DNA of 64,000 nucleotides from assembly GCF_004358025.1 (NCBI RefSeq), contig NZ_SMTL01000001.1:620001-684000 (forward strand), given 5' to 3'. Positions within the stretch are counted from its first letter, which is position 1, and the number at the start of each line of letters is the position of its first letter. The notes below the pieces were generated by a model that saw only the letters and a program-made list of their open reading frames with translations, did no database searches and had not been told where the DNA came from. The position numbers and the translations under genes are program-made. Positions 45,435-53,998 of this stretch are shown piece by piece. The stretch is from Rhizobium deserti. GTDB taxonomy: Bacteria; Pseudomonadota; Alphaproteobacteria; Rhizobiales; Rhizobiaceae.

Positions 45435-47396
45435 GTGAAATCCGGCCCACGGCCAAGCAGCCTTTTGATGAAAATTCCAACGATGTCACACGATCCAAGC
45501 CATAAGCTTCTTGTCTTGAGACCGGATCAAGCCGCGCATTTTGAAGGTCATGCGTTGCGTATAGACATTCATGACCCCGACCATGTGCTAGGCTCCGTGG
45601 CTAAACTAGGCCTGATCCGCCCGGGCCGGGTTCCATCATCCCTGACCCGCACGGTGCTTATCAACAACAAGGGCTGTGGACGATTCTACGGCTGGACGCC
45701 TGTCGGGATGAGCAACATAATTCTTGAAGTAGCCAGCCACAGTAAACCGGAGGGTCGCAGGCCGTCAGTGGCTGTCCACAGAGTGGGCCTATCGCGGGCA
45801 GCGTTTTTCAATACGGTAGATGCGCCATGGGCGATGTTGCAGGCCTGCAGGCTCCTCGTTGCAAAAAACATGCGCGGCTTTCAATACCGTTTTGCACGTC
45901 TCTACGACGGCTTGAATGCTCCTGCTTACGATGTGTGGACGAGCGTCGTCGAGCAGGGCGACATCTCGATACCACCAAGGGATGCCGCAGCTTTGCCTGC
46001 CGTCATGGTTTCCATTGTCGGAGCCAAAACGCTTGTCGAAGAAACAAGACGATCCCTTGCACAGCAGTCCTATGGCAATATCGGGGAAATCGATGCGCCC
46101 TCCGCCATGTCGGCGGCAGCCGGCAAAACGCAAAACATCTTCTGGATGAGGCTTTCCGCCGGCATGCGGCTTCATGAGAGAGCAGTCGAAAAGCTGATCG
46201 AGCCGCTACTGGCGGACCCCAATGTTGCCGCTGCCTATAGCGACGAGGACCACATGGACGCTCGCGGGAGACGGAGAAATCCATTTTTCAAGCCGGCGTG
46301 GAACCCGCCCCTCGCAAAGACGGGCTGGTTGGCACCGGATGGAGCGATCTTTCGCCTCAGTGCACTTGAAGGGAATTTCGACCTCGAGCAGAACGACGCT
46401 GGCCAGTTACTCATCGAAGCTTCCAAGTCCGGAAGAATTGCTCACGTGCCACGCGTTCTGTTGCATCGCCGACAACCACGTCCGTCTGTCGCTGCTTCGC
46501 CTATCATAAGGCGAAGAAATCAAACGAAGGTAAGTGTCGTCATTCCCACACGTGACCGGGCCGATCTCCTGCACACGTGTCTGGAGGGTCTATTCCGGAG
46601 AACCCGTTATGACGACTTGGACGTCATCGTCATAGATAACGAAAGCCGAGAGCCGGAAACCCTCTCGCTTTTCTCCCATTACGAAGAACGAAGCCTGATC
46701 AACCGGATTAAATTGGGCGGAACGTTCAACTTCGCCCGCGCCTGCAATCTCGGCGTGGAAAATGCCCGCCACGAGCTTATTCTGCTTTTGAACAACGACG
46801 TCGAACCCATGGAGCCCGGATGGCTCGATCAGCTGGTGGCGGAGCTTGACGACGAATATATCGGCATCGCCGGGGCAATGCTGTTTTTCCCCGACGGCTT
46901 CGTGCAGCATGCCGGCGTCACGCTCGGCTCCGGTTCGGTCGCACGACACAGTTTCCAGTTCCGCAAGCCCGGCACAGGCGAAGACTTTGGTCTTCTCGAG
47001 CAACGCCAGGAGATGAGCGCCGTTACGGCTGCCTGCCTGCTGACGCGCCGAAGCCTTTGGGAAGCCGTAGGCGGCATGGATGAAGAGCATCTTGCCGTTG
47101 CATTCAATGACGTCGATTACTGCCTGAAAGTCCGCGAGATCGGTAAAGGCATCATGTGGACGCCCCATGCTCGCCTCTATCACCGGGAATCCGTTTCTCG
47201 CGGCAAGGACGATACCCCCGAAAAACTAGCGCGTTTTGCGGCCGAGGAAGCCTATATGCACCAACGATGGGGAGATATTCTGGCCAATGATCCGTTCTAC
47301 AACCCCAATCTCTCGTTGGTCGTCGGCGACCACAGTCTCGACGTTCAGCCGCGGGATCTATCACCGAGGTTCGGTAGCCTTGCGGGTCGCAGATAG
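45435..47396 (+). CDS. GT2 family glycosyltransferase with N-terminal accessory domain
   Basis: Up to 653 residues; the GTG at 45435 gives the longest form, but ATGs at 45468 and 45483 are equally plausible. Residues to about 180 form an N-terminal domain without catalytic motifs. A degenerate GT2-like part follows (AAYSDEDHMD, FKPAWNP), then a well-conserved GT2 domain from about 357 (KVSVVIPTRDRADLLHTCL) with VIDNESREP, LNNDVEPM, VQHAGVTLG and FNDVDYCLKV. The tandem layout matches the 34228 protein. It should add sugars, probably rhamnose given the adjacent operon, to the surface glycan. Confidence 0.87.
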   Translation: MKSGPRPSSLLMKIPTMSHDPSHKLLVLRPDQAAHFEGHALRIDIHDPDHVLGSVAKLGLIRPGRVPSSLTRTVLINNKGCGRFYGWTPVGMSNIILEVASHSKPEGRRPSVAVHRVGLSRAAFFNTVDAPWAMLQACRLLVAKNMRGFQYRFARLYDGLNAPAYDVWTSVVEQGDISIPPRDAAALPAVMVSIVGAKTLVEETRRSLAQQSYGNIGEIDAPSAMSAAAGKTQNIFWMRLSAGMRLHERAVEKLIEPLLADPNVAAAYSDEDHMDARGRRRNPFFKPAWNPPLAKTGWLAPDGAIFRLSALEGNFDLEQNDAGQLLIEASKSGRIAHVPRVLLHRRQPRPSVAASPIIRRRNQTKVSVVIPTRDRADLLHTCLEGLFRRTRYDDLDVIVIDNESREPETLSLFSHYEERSLINRIKLGGTFNFARACNLGVENARHELILLLNNDVEPMEPGWLDQLVAELDDEYIGIAGAMLFFPDGFVQHAGVTLGSGSVARHSFQFRKPGTGEDFGLLEQRQEMSAVTAACLLTRRSLWEAVGGMDEEHLAVAFNDVDYCLKVREIGKGIMWTPHARLYHRESVSRGKDDTPEKLARFAAEEAYMHQRWGDILANDPFYNPNLSLVVGDHSLDVQPRDLSPRFGSLAGRR

Positions 47397-47479
47397 ACCG
47401 ACCATGCGATCGGCTTCCGGCGCACTGGATAGATCGAAGGGCATGCGTTAAGGGAGCCTTCGATCTGAAGGAGCGCAAG

Positions 47480-48559
47480 GTGGCGATGAATAGGCTTGAA
47501 CTGCGTTCCCGCATTGCCGAGGCTCTACCCTCCCCTAGGATTCGCTCTGCAAGACGGCAGCCGAAGCGCGACGCGATCCAAAGCGTCGTTCTCTTCGGGC
47601 AGCACCCGAACCCGACCAGCGACTACTATTTCAGCGCACGCTTGACTGCCCCTGGAATGCCGCCCTATCAGTTCGCAGACATTAGACAGAAGCAGTTTGC
47701 CGACTTAAATCCGAACGGCGCCCTCGTCATCATATGCCGATATATGTCAGCTGCCGCGCTTGAATGGATCGAAGCGTCGGCAGACCGACTTGCGGGCGTA
47801 GGGCTGTTTCTGGATGACGACATTCCTGCCGTCATCGCTAGCAACCAGTCCGCCATCCGGTATAAGTTTTCTTTGCTGACCAAGGCGATATTACCGCTTC
47901 GCCGTCTCAACCGGCAGCTCGACATGGTTTGGGTATCGACACCGCGGCTGGCGCAGACATTCGGCGAGGTCGATGTTCGCCTGATGCCTCCGGCTCCGCC
48001 GAGAACATTGTGGGACATCCCTCATTCCGGCCGTCAAAACGCGGATCATGCGCCAGTTTTGGTAGCCTATCACGCGACAGGCATCCACGTACAAGAACAT
48101 GAATTCCTGCGTCCTGTCATAGCGCAAGTCCTGTCTGAACGCCCGAATGCAATATTCGAGGTGTTCGCCGAAGGCTCGGCGGCATACTCTTGGAGTAAAA
48201 TTACCCGAGTAACCGTCAGAAAGTCCATTCCCTGGGCAAGTTACGTCGATGAAGGACGATCTCGCTCGATCGACATAATGCTCGTGCCGCTGGCACCTTC
48301 ACATGTCAACGACTGCCGGTCTGCCACCAAACGCATTGATGTGGCACGCATGCGGGCAGCTGGAATATTCTCCACGTCGCACGCTTACGGCGAAGCCGAC
48401 GACAGTGGCGAAATACGCATTCCCTATGATGTGGAAACCTGGCGACAAGCTATCCTCGATCTGATCGATAATCCATCAAAGCGAGCATCGGCGGCGCAGG
48501 CCACACGCTCGATCGTCGAGCGGATGACCGCTGACGCGGACGAAGGCATTCTGCTCTAA
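47480..48559 (+). CDS. Glycosyltransferase-like protein
   Basis: A 359-residue soluble protein that looks like a GT-B type glycosyltransferase: LFLDDDIPAV and VWVSTPRLAQTF in the first half, PVLVAYHATGIHVQEHEFL and IMLVPLAPSHVNDCRSATKRIDVARMRAAGI in the second, the latter resembling the donor-site end of GT4 enzymes. The GTG start at 47480 is preferred over ATG 47486 because AAGGAG is best spaced to it. It follows the GT2 gene by about 80 bases and is the last gene of the polysaccharide locus before tRNA-Gln. Family assignment is tentative. Confidence 0.65.
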   Translation: MAMNRLELRSRIAEALPSPRIRSARRQPKRDAIQSVVLFGQHPNPTSDYYFSARLTAPGMPPYQFADIRQKQFADLNPNGALVIICRYMSAAALEWIEASADRLAGVGLFLDDDIPAVIASNQSAIRYKFSLLTKAILPLRRLNRQLDMVWVSTPRLAQTFGEVDVRLMPPAPPRTLWDIPHSGRQNADHAPVLVAYHATGIHVQEHEFLRPVIAQVLSERPNAIFEVFAEGSAAYSWSKITRVTVRKSIPWASYVDEGRSRSIDIMLVPLAPSHVNDCRSATKRIDVARMRAAGIFSTSHAYGEADDSGEIRIPYDVETWRQAILDLIDNPSKRASAAQATRSIVERMTADADEGILL

Positions 48560-48615
48560 CGAAAGGTGTATGTGACGTTTGTTCTGGTCGTCAGCCTTTT
48601 TAGCTCAGAGAAAAT

Positions 48616-48690
48616 TGGCTGGGGCGCCTGGATTCGAACCAGGGTATGACGGCATCAAAGGCCGTTGCCTTACCGCTTGGCGACGCCCCA
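48616..48690 (-). tRNA. tRNA-Gln (anticodon TTG)
   Basis: A leftward cloverleaf: acceptor TGGGGCG/CGCCCCA, D arm GCC/GGC, anticodon stem ACGGC/GCCGT around loop CTTTGAT (anticodon TTG), T arm CCTGG-TTCGAAT-CCAGG, and an encoded CCA. It reads CAA codons. It marks the right-hand limit of the accessory region. Confidence 0.96.
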
Positions 48691-49010
48691 ACAGGATGGA
48701 CGGGTGAATGAACACTTGCCGTCCGTGCGGATGCCGCTGCTCTAGCAAAGCTTCACCGACCGGGCAATCGCAATCCAGCTTTTTTTTCGTTTCCATTCGG
48801 GGCTTTATCTTCCCCGATGGTCGGCTTGCGATCATTTCACAGTTGACGAGCCGTTGCGTTTTTGCTTCTCACCAAGCGGACCGTATCGCCGGAAACAAAC
48901 TCTCCAGAGAGCGAAGATCCTGCCGCAGTCCTCCCTCTCCAACAGAACATGCCGGAACTCCGGCATCCGGCGAACGTTGAACCCATCAACAGGAAACCGG
49001 AGGTCCGCAC
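48691..49010. other. Intergenic region after tRNA-Gln
   Basis: About 320 bases without a credible gene on either strand. It contains the tRNA-Gln promoter on the minus strand and, at its right end, the GGAGG ribosome binding site of the next small gene. Confidence 0.4.
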
Positions 49011-49190
49011 ATGGCTGAAGACAAGCAGGCTCAGCAAGCCGTCGAAAATATCGACACGTCGACCACCTCGGCAAGCAAGCCGCCTGCAGGCCCGCATGCA
49101 CGCGAAGATCTCACCGACAACGACAAGACGCCCGGTACCGGCGCGCTGCCTGAAGCTAATAGCGAAGACACGGACGCAGGATCCGGCTGA
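49011..49190 (+). CDS. Small acidic, disordered protein
   Basis: A 59-residue protein starting MAEDKQAQQAVENID and ending EDTDAGSG. It is rich in Ala, Asp, Glu, Thr, Ser and Pro with no hydrophobic core, so it is probably intrinsically disordered. A strong CGGAGG ribosome binding site lies 7 bases upstream, which supports real translation. No known domain is recognised. It stands alone, about 125 bases before the hemoglobin gene. Confidence 0.65.
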   Translation: MAEDKQAQQAVENIDTSTTSASKPPAGPHAREDLTDNDKTPGTGALPEANSEDTDAGSG

Positions 49191-49317
49191 GCGCGGTTTC
49201 GCTCTGGTACCGGCAACGTCATCTCAAGGCCTCCTATAAGGTATTTTGCTCTGCCTGTGACGGCCTGCCGCTTGCCTGGTTTCTTTGGTGCGTCTAACAC
49301 CGGCTCATCAAAACCGG

Positions 49318-49716
49318 ATGAGCGGCATGACAGGCGAAACAGTGACGCTTTACGAAGCGATCGGCGGAAAAACAACGATCGCCAAGCTGGTGCAGCGGTT
49401 CTATGAGCTGATGGACACCCTGCCCGAAGCCGCCCGCTGCCGCGCCGTGCATCCGCCGAGCCTTAAGGGCAGCCAGGCAAAACTCCAGGATTATCTCACC
49501 GGCTATCTCGGCGGCCCACCGGTCTATGTGGAGAAGCACGGCCATCCGCGACTGCGCTCGCGTCATTTCGGCGCCGCCATCGGCCCGCAGGAGCGAGACG
49601 AATGGATCCTGTGTTTCCGACGCGCCATGGACGAGACGATCGACAATCCGAAGCTTCGCGAGATCATCTGGCCAACGATCGAGAGGCTGGCTCACCACAT
49701 GCAGAACAAGGGATAG
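49318..49716 (+). CDS. Truncated hemoglobin (group II)
   Basis: A 132-residue heme protein of the two-on-two globin fold, thought to handle oxygen or nitric oxide in the cytoplasm. Recognisable segments are LYEAIGGKTTIAKLVQRFYELM, the YLGGPPVYVEKHGHPRLRSRH stretch carrying the proximal His, and RDEWILCFRRAMDET with the group-II Trp. Starts at 49318 or 49327 are both possible. The next gene begins 4 bases after its stop. Confidence 0.88.
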   Translation: MSGMTGETVTLYEAIGGKTTIAKLVQRFYELMDTLPEAARCRAVHPPSLKGSQAKLQDYLTGYLGGPPVYVEKHGHPRLRSRHFGAAIGPQERDEWILCFRRAMDETIDNPKLREIIWPTIERLAHHMQNKG

Positions 49717-49720
49717 GCTG

Positions 49721-50092
49721 TTGGAAAAGTTCGCGTATCTGCGACCCTTGATTCTGTCTGTGAGCGGGTTGATGGGCGCTGCCGGCGTGGCTCTGGCGGC
49801 CGGCGCAAGTCATGGAGGCGACACGGTTTTTCTGGGTTCCGCCTCGACCATGTGCCTGGCGCATGCGCCGGTGCTGCTGGGGCTTTATCTTGGGCACAGG
49901 AGTTTCCGCACCGCCACCTTGGCAGCGCTGATCCTCGGCCTCGGCACGATCATCTTTGCAGGCGATCTGGTGTCGCGCCACTATCTCGGCGACCGGCTGT
50001 TCCCGATGGCTGCGCCCCTGGGCGGGAGCCTGATGATGCTGGGATGGCTGGTGCTCGCGGCGGGCGCTTTTTTCCAGACGCCCGGCCGCTGA
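49721..50092 (+). CDS. DUF423 family membrane protein
   Basis: A 123-residue protein with four hydrophobic segments and the DUF423 pattern: SGLMGAAGVALAAGASH, MCLAHAPVLLGLYL, and FPMAAPLGGSLMMLGWLVLAAGAF. The start is a TTG at 49721 with AAGGGA upstream, overlapping the end region of the globin gene, so the two are translated together. Function is unknown. Confidence 0.82.
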   Translation: MEKFAYLRPLILSVSGLMGAAGVALAAGASHGGDTVFLGSASTMCLAHAPVLLGLYLGHRSFRTATLAALILGLGTIIFAGDLVSRHYLGDRLFPMAAPLGGSLMMLGWLVLAAGAFFQTPGR

Positions 50093-50111
50093 AGCTGGAT
50101 CAGGAGGAGAC

Positions 50112-50330
50112 CTACCAGTCCTCGTTGCAGTCGGTGATCTCGCACTCTCCCGATGTCTTCGCTTCGCATTCTCGCAAGGCACGCTTCAGCGCATCACGTC
50201 GGTTCTCATATTCGGTCGACCAGCCGGAGGCGCCATCTTACGCTTCTGCTACGCAACCCCAGGCAAAGGCCGCAGAGCCGTATCCGCCCATAGTGGAGAC
50301 GAGTGCAATAATGAATGCTATGCAACGCAC
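50112..50330 (-). pseudogene. Small secreted Cys-containing protein with in-frame stop
   Basis: Read leftward from a GTG at 50330, the frame gives a signal peptide (RCIAFIIALVSTMGGYGSAAFA), then WGCVAEA, a TAA stop at 50238-50240, and continues in the same frame as DGASGWSTEYENRRDALKR, ALRECEAKTSGECEITDC and NEDW before the final stop. The whole resembles small secreted proteins of the DUF4189 kind. Converting the TAA to a Glu codon (one base) would restore it. Either this is a recent pseudogene or the position is a sequencing error. Confidence 0.65.
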
Positions 50331-50428
50331 CGGCAGGCTCCTCGGGAAAAGGCAATGCGTCCTCGTTACAGGCACAACCAGGTATCCGCAATCACATAGA
50401 TTGGGCCTGCAACGCCGAAGCGCGTCGA

Positions 50429-50653
50429 TTATCGGCCGAAGGACAGTATTCTGCCGGCGCCGCTGGGTCTAAGACGGGTTACCGGCGACCTCGAAGCCGC
50501 AGGCAAGACAACCACATTGGTCATGTCCAGCGCAGCCTCTCGTTGGACCGACAGAAGCGCATAGAGTTCCGGCACCAGCCCCTCGCCGTTCTGCTCGGCC
50601 AGCTTGTGCAGGCCGATCAGCAGGCTTAGGTCATGCGGTTCTTCGTTCATCAT
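50429..50653 (-). CDS. Small hypothetical protein
   Basis: A 74-residue soluble protein (MNEEPHDLSLLIGLHKLAEQ, then NGEGLVPELYALLSVQREA). The first two thirds are amphipathic helices, the end is basic. Its start overlaps the end of the DUF2325 gene upstream on the same strand by about 20 bases, so the two are co-translated. Not recognised. Confidence 0.6.
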   Translation of the reverse strand: MMNEEPHDLSLLIGLHKLAEQNGEGLVPELYALLSVQREAALDMTNVVVLPAASRSPVTRLRPSGAGRILSFGR

Positions 50654-51041
50654 TGCGTTCTTTCATCGTCTGAAGCGCCCGCTCAAGGCTGGACTTGGAG
50701 CCATTGCGCAGCGGCACGAAAGCGACGCCGAACTTCTTGCAGCCGGTCTTCACCCTCAAGCAGGCATCATGGCTGATACAGTCGATCGGGCAAAAGACGC
50801 AGTCCACCGAAGGCAGGACCGTGTCGATGCGCGAGACCGCTTCGCGCAGGCCACCATCATGGTGGATGAGTTCGGCACCGAAGGTGCTGGCGATTTCCCG
50901 CAGATGCGCAACCTGACAGTCACGGCCCCCGACATACAGAAAGCTGCGGACATCGACTGCGCCGCTGCCTGCCTGGGATGCCGGCTTGGCCGCGGTTTCC
51001 GCACCGTTATTGCCGCTCTTCCGTTTCTGTTTCTTTGCCAT
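50631..51041 (-). CDS. DUF2325 domain-containing protein
   Basis: A 136-residue protein with a basic, Ala-rich first 30 residues and then the DUF2325 core: RSFLYVGGRDCQVAHLREIA, LIHHDGGLREA, DCVFCPIDCISHDACLRVKTGCKKFG, and VPLRNGS. The conserved Cys and His residues suggest metal or nucleotide binding, but the function of the family is unknown. It is divergent from preT, with 218 bases between. Confidence 0.85.
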   Translation of the reverse strand: MAKKQKRKSGNNGAETAAKPASQAGSGAVDVRSFLYVGGRDCQVAHLREIASTFGAELIHHDGGLREAVSRIDTVLPSVDCVFCPIDCISHDACLRVKTGCKKFGVAFVPLRNGSKSSLERALQTMKERNDERRTA

Positions 51042-51179
51042 GACGCTCCCCGTTGGCAGCAGGCTCCCTGTGGCTGGAACCCCTCAATGGTGCGCACCTT
51101 ATGAAACTTGAATTTACCAGGCAAGATTAAAGTTGATGAATTTAGTCATGATTATGCATCGGCCGGTCAGCAGCCTAAA

Positions 51180-51197
51180 TTTTACCGTTTGATAAAT
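51180..51197. promoter_or_regulatory. Candidate RutR operator upstream of preT
   Basis: TTTACCGTTTGATAAA at 51181-51196 is an imperfect palindrome lying about 65 bases before the preT ATG. It agrees with the known RutR site (TTGACCA, two bases, TGGTCAA) at 10 of 14 fixed positions. It is weaker than the candidate before rutR, but position and pathway make it plausible. Confidence 0.45.
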
Positions 51198-51259
51198 TTT
51201 TCGGCTATGTTACCGTCTGCACAATAGTTGTCCATGAATCCATAAAAGAGGGAACATAG

Positions 51260-52621
51260 ATGGAACGACTGGGAAATGGCATTGAGGCCGGCCGCCTGAC
51301 GCCGGCCGAATACGCGGCGAATTTCGCTGATCTTCATCCGCGTCTTGACAAGCACGAGGCGCTGGTCGCGGCGGACCGCTGTTACTTTTGTTACGACGCG
51401 CCGTGCATGACGGCCTGTCCCACCGCGATTGATATCCCGCTGTTCATCCGGCAGATATCGACCGGCAATCCGCTTGGCTCGGCGAAGACCATTTTCGACC
51501 AGAATATCCTGGGCGGCATGTGCGCCCGCGTCTGTCCCACCGAAACGCTCTGCGAGCAGGCCTGCGTTCGCAACACAGCGGAAGACAGGCCGGTCGAGAT
51601 CGGCAAACTGCAGCGCTATTCGACAGACATTGCCATGCAAGAGAACAGGCAATTCTATCGCCGCGCCGCGCCTACCGGAAAAACCATTGTGGTAGTTGGC
51701 GCCGGTCCCGCCGGGCTCGCCGCTGCGCATCGCCTTGCCCTGCATGGTCACGCCGTGGTTATTCTGGATGCGCGGGAAAAAGCGGGCGGCCTTAACGAAT
51801 ACGGCATTGCCACCTATAAGGCGGTGGAGGATTTTGCCCAGCGCGAGGTAGCCTATATCACCGCCATCGGCGGCATCGAGATCCGCAACGGCCAGATGCT
51901 CGGCCGCGACTTCTCGCTCAGCGACTTGACCGCCAATTATGATGCCATTTTTCTTGGCATGGGCCTGACCGGCGTCAATGGCCTCGGCATCGAGGGCGAA
52001 GATCTGGCGGGCGTGGAGGACGCAGTCGATTTCATTGCGGCTCTGCGCCAGGCCAGGGACAAGAGCGCGGTGCCGATCGGCCGGCGCGTTGTCGTGCTTG
52101 GCGGCGGCATGACCGCCATCGACGCAGCCATCCAGGCGAAGCTGCTCGGTGCCGAAGAGGTGACGATTTGTTACCGCCGCGGCAAGGAGAACATGAACGC
52201 GTCCGGCTACGAGCAGGATCTGGCGAAGGCCAACGGCGTCATCATCCGCCATTGGTTGGCGCCGAAATCCATCCTCGGACAGGATGGCAAAGTGGCCGGC
52301 ATCGAAGTGGAATATACCGCCATGCGTGACGGACAGCTGATCGGCACCGGCGAAACCGGTGTCCTTGCTGCCGACCAGATCATGAAGGCCATCGGCCAGA
52401 GCTTTTCCGCCTCCGGGCTTGGCGCCCTGCAATTCTCCAAAGGCAAGATCGCGGTCGATACTGAAGGTCGCACCTCGCTCGAGCGGGTCTGGGCCGGAGG
52501 CGACTGCACCGGCATCGGCGAGGATCTCACCGTCTCGGCTGCCGCCCAGGGACGCGACGCCGCAGAAAGCATTACCCGAGCCTTCGCCGCTGCCTTGCAG
52601 CCGGCCACTGCCGTAGCCTGA
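51260..52621 (+). CDS. preT: Dihydropyrimidine dehydrogenase subunit PreT
   Basis: A 453-residue FAD- and iron-sulfur-containing subunit that takes electrons from NAD(P)H for the reduction of uracil and thymine by PreA. The N-terminal part carries two Cys clusters (CYFCYDAPCMTACPTAIDIP and MCARVCPTETLCEQACVR). FAD-binding VVVGAGPAGLAAAHRLA follows near 142, and a second nucleotide loop VVVLGGGMTAIDAA near 276. The ATG has GAGGGAA upstream. preA follows after 14 bases. Confidence 0.95.
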   Translation: MERLGNGIEAGRLTPAEYAANFADLHPRLDKHEALVAADRCYFCYDAPCMTACPTAIDIPLFIRQISTGNPLGSAKTIFDQNILGGMCARVCPTETLCEQACVRNTAEDRPVEIGKLQRYSTDIAMQENRQFYRRAAPTGKTIVVVGAGPAGLAAAHRLALHGHAVVILDAREKAGGLNEYGIATYKAVEDFAQREVAYITAIGGIEIRNGQMLGRDFSLSDLTANYDAIFLGMGLTGVNGLGIEGEDLAGVEDAVDFIAALRQARDKSAVPIGRRVVVLGGGMTAIDAAIQAKLLGAEEVTICYRRGKENMNASGYEQDLAKANGVIIRHWLAPKSILGQDGKVAGIEVEYTAMRDGQLIGTGETGVLAADQIMKAIGQSFSASGLGALQFSKGKIAVDTEGRTSLERVWAGGDCTGIGEDLTVSAAAQGRDAAESITRAFAAALQPATAVA

Positions 52622-52635
52622 GGGGGAAGACGAAC

Positions 52636-53949
52636 ATGGCTGATATCCGCAACACTTTCGTCGGCATCAAATCCCCGAACCCCTTCTGGCTCGCGTCGGC
52701 GCCGCCGACCGACAAGGCCTACAATGTCGAGCGGGCCTTCAAGGCCGGCTGGGGCGGCGTCGTCTGGAAGACGCTCGGCGAGGAAGGACCGCCGGTCGTC
52801 AATGTCAACGGCCCGCGTTACGGCGCGATATGGGGCGCAGACCGCCGCCTGCTCGGCTTGAACAATATCGAGCTCATCACCGACCGCGATCTTTACACCA
52901 ACCTTCGCGAGATGAAGGAGGTGAAGCGGAACTGGCCGGACCGGGCGATCATCGCCTCGATCATGGTGCCCTGCGAGGAGCAGGCCTGGAAGGCGATCCT
53001 GCCGCTCGTCGAAGAAACCGAGGTCGACGGCATCGAGCTGAACTTCGGCTGTCCGCACGGCATGTCCGAGCGCGGCATGGGCTCGGCCGTCGGGCAGGTG
53101 CCGGAATATATCGAAATGGTGGTGCGCTGGTGCAAGCAGTACACCCGCATGCCCGTCATCACCAAGCTAACACCCAATATCAGCGACATTCGTCACCCTG
53201 CCCGCGCTGCCAAGCGGGGCGGCACGGATGCCGTGTCGCTGATCAACACGATCTCCTCGATCGTTTCCGTCGATCTCGACACCTTCTCGCCCAATCCATC
53301 CGTGGGCGGCAAGGGCAGCCATGGCGGTTATTGCGGCCCGGCGGTCAAGCCGATCGCACTCAACATGGTGGCGGAGATCGCCCGGGATCCGGAAACCTAT
53401 GGCCTGCCGATCTCCGGCATTGGCGGCGTCACGACCTGGCGCGATGCGGCGGAATTCCTGGTGCTCGGCGCCGGCAATGTGCAGGTCTGCACCGCCGCCA
53501 TGACCTATGGCTTCAAGATCGTCCAGGAAATGATCACCGGCCTGTCGGACTGGATGGATCAAAAGGGCCACCGGACGCTCGACGACATTACCGGTCGCGC
53601 CGTCTCCAACGTGACCGACTGGCAGTATCTCAACCTCAACTACATTGCCAAGGCGAAGATCGATCAGGATCTTTGCATCAAATGTGGCCGCTGCCATATC
53701 GCCTGTGAGGACACTTCCCACCAGGCGATCACCAACGTGGTTGGCGGCATCAGGCATTTTGAGGTGATGGAAGAGGAATGCGTCGGCTGCAATCTTTGCG
53801 TCAATGTCTGTCCTGTCGAGAACTGCATCACCATGGATGCCTTGCCGGCGGGCGAGTTGGACAAGCGCACCGGCAAGGTTGTCGAACCCACCTATGCCAA
53901 CTGGACCATGCACCCAAACAATCCTGTGGCCCGACAAGCGGCAGAATAG
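52636..53949 (+). CDS. preA: Dihydropyrimidine dehydrogenase subunit PreA
   Basis: A 437-residue subunit that reduces uracil or thymine to the 5,6-dihydro form, the first step of reductive pyrimidine breakdown. Residues about 1-310 form an FMN-binding TIM barrel (FWLASAPPTDKAYNV, GIELNFGCPHGMSERGMG, SGIGGVTTWRDA). The C-terminal ferredoxin part carries two 4Fe-4S clusters (CIKCGRCHIACEDTSHQ and CVGCNLCVNVCPVENC). It is made in an operon with preT. The later enzymes of the pathway are not in this window. Confidence 0.96.
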   Translation: MADIRNTFVGIKSPNPFWLASAPPTDKAYNVERAFKAGWGGVVWKTLGEEGPPVVNVNGPRYGAIWGADRRLLGLNNIELITDRDLYTNLREMKEVKRNWPDRAIIASIMVPCEEQAWKAILPLVEETEVDGIELNFGCPHGMSERGMGSAVGQVPEYIEMVVRWCKQYTRMPVITKLTPNISDIRHPARAAKRGGTDAVSLINTISSIVSVDLDTFSPNPSVGGKGSHGGYCGPAVKPIALNMVAEIARDPETYGLPISGIGGVTTWRDAAEFLVLGAGNVQVCTAAMTYGFKIVQEMITGLSDWMDQKGHRTLDDITGRAVSNVTDWQYLNLNYIAKAKIDQDLCIKCGRCHIACEDTSHQAITNVVGGIRHFEVMEEECVGCNLCVNVCPVENCITMDALPAGELDKRTGKVVEPTYANWTMHPNNPVARQAAE

Positions 53950-53998
53950 AATCCTGGCCGGCCACTTCCAACGGTAGCCTCCCCAGGAGGCCGGTTCG

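Larger units (their letters stand above)
10925..48615. other. Accessory region between tRNA-Arg and tRNA-Gln
   Basis: Everything from the 3' end of tRNA-Arg to tRNA-Gln is accessory in character: pseudogenes, IS66 debris, and a long surface-polysaccharide locus. Parts of it, above all about 18-47 kb, look more AT-rich than the GC-rich flanks. No integrase gene and no repeated copy of the tRNA-Arg 3' end were found, so a single mobile island is not proven. The polysaccharide locus may simply be a strain-variable region that collected insertions. Confidence 0.5.

Noticed and set aside
10925..48615. CRISPR array, prophage or conjugative element in the accessory region
   Set aside because: No spaced direct repeats, phage structural genes, integrase, relaxase or Tra proteins were seen. 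The beta-helix protein resembles a tailspike but has no phage neighbours.
51182..52432. A 416-codon minus-strand frame opposite preT
   Set aside because: preT is unambiguous with two Cys clusters and two nucleotide loops; the antisense frame has no recognisable features.
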